Part shown: in pieces, positions 60,894 to 64,000 of the stretch
How positions within the stretch are numbered: the first letter of the stretch is position 1
Layout of the letters: the number at the start of each line of letters is the position of its first letter
DNA from: an uncultured Opitutaceae bacterium
GTDB lineage: Bacteria; Verrucomicrobiota; Verrucomicrobiia; Opitutales; Opitutaceae
Length of the DNA stretch: 64,000 nucleotides
Reading direction: 5' to 3'
NCBI GenBank assembly: GCA_937889545.1
Contig: CALAOT010000068.1
Coordinates: forward strand, 1 to 64,000
Made by a program: the position numbers and the translations under genes
The notes under the pieces: generated by a model
Seen by the model: only the letters and a program-made list of their open reading frames with translations
The model's database searches: none
What the model was told of the DNA's origin: nothing

Positions 60894-62540
60894 TCATGCC
60901 CCCCCGATGCCGATCCGCTCGACCTTCCGGCCGTCATCGACCGGCAGGGGCGCGAAGGGCGCTAGGACGCCCGAGCCCGGCGGCGGGGCGTCCGCGTCGA
61001 CAGGAACGAGTGCGGGCGGCTCCTCCGCGTTGACGGTGACCAGGAAGACCAGCTCGGTCCGGGTCCTCGCCTTCACCGCCGTCGTGAATGCACTGCCGAG
61101 AACGGGCACGCTGGACAGCCCCGGGATCCCTCGCCTGTCCTTCGCCACCGTCTCGGTGATGAAGCCCCCGATGACCGCGGTCTCGTGATTGCGCAACGTG
61201 ACCGTCGTGCGCGCCCGCTTTGTGTCGGTGATCGGGGCCGTTTCCTGCCCATCCGGCGACGTCACCGTTCCTTTCAGCTCGGTCATCGCCGGCGAGAGGG
61301 AAAGCTTCGTGGTGAGGTCGTCGGAGATCTGGACGGTGATCTCGAGGACATTGCCAAACGAGACCGTGCTCTCGGCGTAGTTCGTGTTCACGATCGGCTG
61401 GGTTCCGGCCTGGGTCGTCCCGCCCGCGTTGATCGTCGTGGTGCTCGTGCGGCTGAAGAATGGCTGGTCCTCGCTCACCTGCACGAAGGCCGTCTGGTTG
61501 TTCAAGGCGGCGACCTCGGGCTTCGATTCGACGCGGACGGTGCCCTGCTCGGACAGCGCGCTTATCGCCGCCTGCACCCCGCCAGCCCCTATCGTGCCGG
61601 TGAAGGTGCTTGGACTGAGCGTGATCGACCCGATCTGCGCGAGCGATCCGGTCGCGGTCGAGGCGCCGGTTATGCCTATCGCCGTATTGGCGATGCGCCC
61701 TAGCGAAGCTCCGGCGACATTCCAATCGATGCCCGCCTTCGATTGGTCGTTCAGGTCAACCTCAACGATCTTCACGGAGATTCGCGCCTGCCGGCCCACC
61801 CTTTGCAGCACCCGGCGCAGGTAGGCTTCCATCACGGCATGCGTGCGAAGGGATCCCCGAAGCTGAACCAGGCCCGCGAAGCGATTGACGACCAGCGCCT
61901 CGCCGTCGCCCACCATGCCCTTCAGGTCCGTCTCCAGTCTGCCCCAGAAATCCGCGTCGTTCTGCTGCGAAACACTGAGGCTCGAGCTTCCCCCGCTGAC
62001 CGCGCCGGCCGCCCCAAGCTGTCCGGCCGAGATTCCGGCCGCGAGGCCGCCGACCCCGCCGAGAGAGGATCCAGCGCCGCCGTTTAGCGGGCTCAGCGTC
62101 CCAGCGACTCCGCCGCCCGCGCTCTCGCTCAGGTTGATGCTCGCCGAGCTTGAACCTGTCTGGGTCATCTGGAGGTAGTCCACCGGATAGATCCTCGTGA
62201 CGAACCGGCGGATGAGCAGGTAATCGTGCCCTGAGACCTCATAGCTCCAGCCTTTGGGCTGGCAGATAGCTTCAAGGACCGTCCGTACCGTCGCATTGTG
62301 GACCTCGAAACTGACGGTCCCCTTCACATCGGGCTCGACGATGACGGGGAACCGGTACCCCGCGCCGATTCCCTCGAGGACGACGCGGGCCTCCTGCCCC
62401 TGCACGGAGAAGTCCTCGACCCTTCGGTCCAGTAATCCGGCGATCGTCTCGCGGTCCTGCGCGTCAAGGGAGGCGGAGGCGAGCAGCATGGCTGCCAGAA
62501 CCTGCCGCGTGAACCGTGTGCTGGAGCAAACTGGCGTCAT
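60894..62540 (-). CDS. gspD: Secretin (GspD/PilQ/MshL family)
   Basis: 548 residues with a signal peptide (to about residue 28, ASLDAQ). An STN domain (about 40-110), one secretin N-domain, a Gly/Ser-rich insert (about 125-200) and the secretin core, with VESKPEVAALNNQTAFVQ and the signature VPVLGSAF. Forms the outer-membrane channel. The single-STN, short-N-domain plan is closer to MshL than to classical GspD. First gene of the ten-gene leftward operon. Confidence 0.92.
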   Translation of the reverse strand: MTPVCSSTRFTRQVLAAMLLASASLDAQDRETIAGLLDRRVEDFSVQGQEARVVLEGIGAGYRFPVIVEPDVKGTVSFEVHNATVRTVLEAICQPKGWSYEVSGHDYLLIRRFVTRIYPVDYLQMTQTGSSSASINLSESAGGGVAGTLSPLNGGAGSSLGGVGGLAAGISAGQLGAAGAVSGGSSSLSVSQQNDADFWGRLETDLKGMVGDGEALVVNRFAGLVQLRGSLRTHAVMEAYLRRVLQRVGRQARISVKIVEVDLNDQSKAGIDWNVAGASLGRIANTAIGITGASTATGSLAQIGSITLSPSTFTGTIGAGGVQAAISALSEQGTVRVESKPEVAALNNQTAFVQVSEDQPFFSRTSTTTINAGGTTQAGTQPIVNTNYAESTVSFGNVLEITVQISDDLTTKLSLSPAMTELKGTVTSPDGQETAPITDTKRARTTVTLRNHETAVIGGFITETVAKDRRGIPGLSSVPVLGSAFTTAVKARTRTELVFLVTVNAEEPPALVPVDADAPPPGSGVLAPFAPLPVDDGRKVERIGIGGA

Positions 62541-62865
62541 CGGTGCGCGAACATCGGTAACGCATCGTTGTTAGACAAGTCTAATTTAAATGTTTTTTAG
62601 GCATTCGGATTCTTTTGCGATCTCCCGGTGAGGAAGGGATGCCCACAATGGATGAATCCGTCCGGAGCCATCGACAGCCCCGACAGGCCCCGAGTGCCTT
62701 CGCGCCGATCGCGAGCCTGCGCGGACTGCCGAACCGCAGCCTCGAGATCCTCCACCGAACACAGGGCTCGGTGGCATCATTCCGGCGAAGAAACGATCGA
62801 CTTGCCCTCTCCCCTGCGTCCGCGCGGGTGGTCAACCGCACCGAGCGGCTGGCACGGCGCCCGCC
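62541..62865. promoter_or_regulatory. Upstream region of the secretion operon
   Basis: 325 bp between the TonB-receptor stop and gspD. Contains the interrupted palindrome TTAGAC AA GTCTAA (62571-62584), 31 nt before the gspD start and followed by an AT-rich patch, a plausible operator or promoter. The rest shows nothing clear. Confidence 0.45.
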
Positions 62866-64000
62866 TCAGTACCGATATTTCGCCTCGACGAAAAGGAGCC
62901 GGCCGATGGGCCCGTTGTAATCCCCAACGTCGGCGTTTGTGGCCGGGAAGGCGTCGGGCGCCGAGGGCGGCATCCGGTTGAACACGTTGTTGACGCCGAG
63001 CCGCAGCTCCGTATTGCCCACGCCTTTCAAGGCGCCGATCTTGCTGAAATCGAGGCCCAGAATGGCGTCAAACTGCTGGTAGTCGCCGACGCGCGTGCGT
63101 GAGGTTGAAGCGGCCCCGCCCGCCCCGATATCGTCGACCGGCGGGATATACGTGTGACCAATCAGGGCCTCGAGGGCGCCATATTTCCAGTCGGCCGTCG
63201 TGTAGGTGCGCCAGCGCGGGATCGTCCCCTGACTGCTGCTTTCATTTCCCGAGGCGGTCCCGGCGTACTGGTAATAGTTCTGCGTCGGGATTTCCTGGAC
63301 GAGGTAGCTGTTCCAGATGGTGGCCGTGGAGCTGAATTTGAAGCGGCCCGCCGCCTGCGTCGTCACCGCGTAGTCGAGCGTGACATCGATTCCCTTGTCA
63401 GCCTGGGAGCTGAGGTTGATCAGGGGCACCTGCACGAAGATGGTGGTGGGATTGGCCGTGCTGAGCTGGCCAGGGCCCGTGACGCCCGGCCCCGAGGGGC
63501 TACCCACGTGGACATACTGGGCGAATGGAGAGGCCGGGCCCAGAGATTCGACGCTTTGCACGATGGCGACCTGGTTCAGGTAGCCGATGGCGCCCTTGAC
63601 CGTCGCCTCGAAGAAATCAAACGAGAGGGCCAGGCCTTTCACCTCGCGGGGGGCGAGGACAAACCCCGTTGACCACGTGTTCGCCTTGAATGGCTGGAGA
63701 TTCGGGTTTGGCCCGCCGATTCCCGTGAAGCCCGCGCTCGAAGCCACGTTCCCATAATAACCCTGGTAGATGAACGGCGGGATCGGCCCAGAGATCGGCG
63801 GGCCGAATAGCTGCGCCAGCTCCGGCGCCCCAAACGAACGCCCCACGGAGGCCCGCAGCGTGAATCGGTCGTCGATCGGCTCGTAATGCAGGCTCGCCTC
63901 GGGGACGGCCGAGTGGCCGATCAGCGTGTAATCGTCATACCGCCCGGCCAGGTCGACCGTGAGCTCATGGATGCCGGTGAGATCCTGCTTCGGCCCGATG
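62866..64000 (-). CDS. TonB-dependent receptor, C-terminal part
   Basis: The frame stays open to the right edge (first codon read at 63999). The ~377 visible residues are an outer-membrane beta-barrel: LTVDLAGRYDDYTLIGHS, then VGRSFGAPELAQLF, FDFFEATVKGAIG, and ELRLGVNNVFNRMPPSAP, ending AKYRY with a terminal aromatic, as needed for barrel insertion. It resembles the large Verrucomicrobial and Xanthomonad receptors for carbohydrates or other nutrients. The plug and TonB box are outside the window. 325 bp upstream of gspD on the same strand. Confidence 0.9.
   Translation of the reverse strand, partial: IGPKQDLTGIHELTVDLAGRYDDYTLIGHSAVPEASLHYEPIDDRFTLRASVGRSFGAPELAQLFGPPISGPIPPFIYQGYYGNVASSAGFTGIGGPNPNLQPFKANTWSTGFVLAPREVKGLALSFDFFEATVKGAIGYLNQVAIVQSVESLGPASPFAQYVHVGSPSGPGVTGPGQLSTANPTTIFVQVPLINLSSQADKGIDVTLDYAVTTQAAGRFKFSSTATIWNSYLVQEIPTQNYYQYAGTASGNESSSQGTIPRWRTYTTADWKYGALEALIGHTYIPPVDDIGAGGAASTSRTRVGDYQQFDAILGLDFSKIGALKGVGNTELRLGVNNVFNRMPPSAPDAFPATNADVGDYNGPIGRLLFVEAKYRY

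Noticed and set aside
1-64000. CRISPR arrays, tRNA or rRNA genes
   Set aside because: No regularly spaced direct repeats and no T-loop-type tRNA signature or rRNA core were seen on either strand by eye; tRNAscan-SE and Infernal would be decisive.

Overview
The window reads as a chromosome segment of a Verrucomicrobiota bacterium, probably of the Opitutae. This is inferred from protein families: the secreted YVTN/Ig protein at 8867-11248 ends in two copies of a C-terminal module I associate with Opitutus-type secretomes, and the window also has a lipase-maturation-factor membrane protein, a DUF5069 protein, a eukaryote-like UDP-sugar pyrophosphorylase and an ADOP-type permease with a PadR regulator. 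No rRNA or tRNA gene was seen, so the placement rests on proteins only.

Layout. Bases 1 to about 21,890 are an accessory region: visibly less GC-rich, loosely packed and full of decayed mobile DNA. It holds three copies of one vapBC locus (a truncated copy at the left edge, an intact one near 8 kb, a doubly broken one near 21 kb), a second unrelated Phd/PIN toxin-antitoxin pair, a deleted IS91-like element with inverted repeats, a group II intron remnant without its reverse transcriptase, and two dispersed repeat families. Between these lie single genes: a DUF5829 protein, a TPR membrane protein, a stand-alone CheB methylesterase, a STAND-like ATPase, a PAP2 phosphatase, the YVTN protein, two paralogous membrane-anchored proteins, an esterase-like hydrolase and the padR-permease pair.

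From the NUDIX gene at 21,889 to the end the DNA is GC-rich and densely packed with housekeeping operons. They are: pyruvate dehydrogenase (pdhA-pdhB-pdhC); a leftward ftsB / UDP-sugar pyrophosphorylase / phosphohexomutase group; exeA-gspB; polX with a sugar transferase; menaquinone genes menC-menE facing a hotdog thioesterase; guaB and purA, the two exits from IMP; a leftward aminotransferase-ruvX-truA-accD-folC operon; a rightward operon of lipase maturation factor, two methyltransferases, a 31-residue basic peptide and rimO; and mpl.

Bases 52,870-62,540 are a ten-gene leftward operon for a type II secretion / MSHA-like system: secretin, ATPase, major pseudopilin, GspL-, GspM- and PilP-like proteins, two unassigned small proteins, GspF and a minor pseudopilin without Glu+5. 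The separate exeA-gspB pair at 30.4-31.9 kb probably serves the same machine. A TonB-dependent receptor runs off the right edge.

Most noteworthy are the unusual secretion operon, an AccD whose four zinc cysteines are all replaced, the dispersed palindrome-bearing repeat whose last copy ends inside the first codons of the NUDIX gene at the accessory/core boundary, and the decayed vapBC copies.
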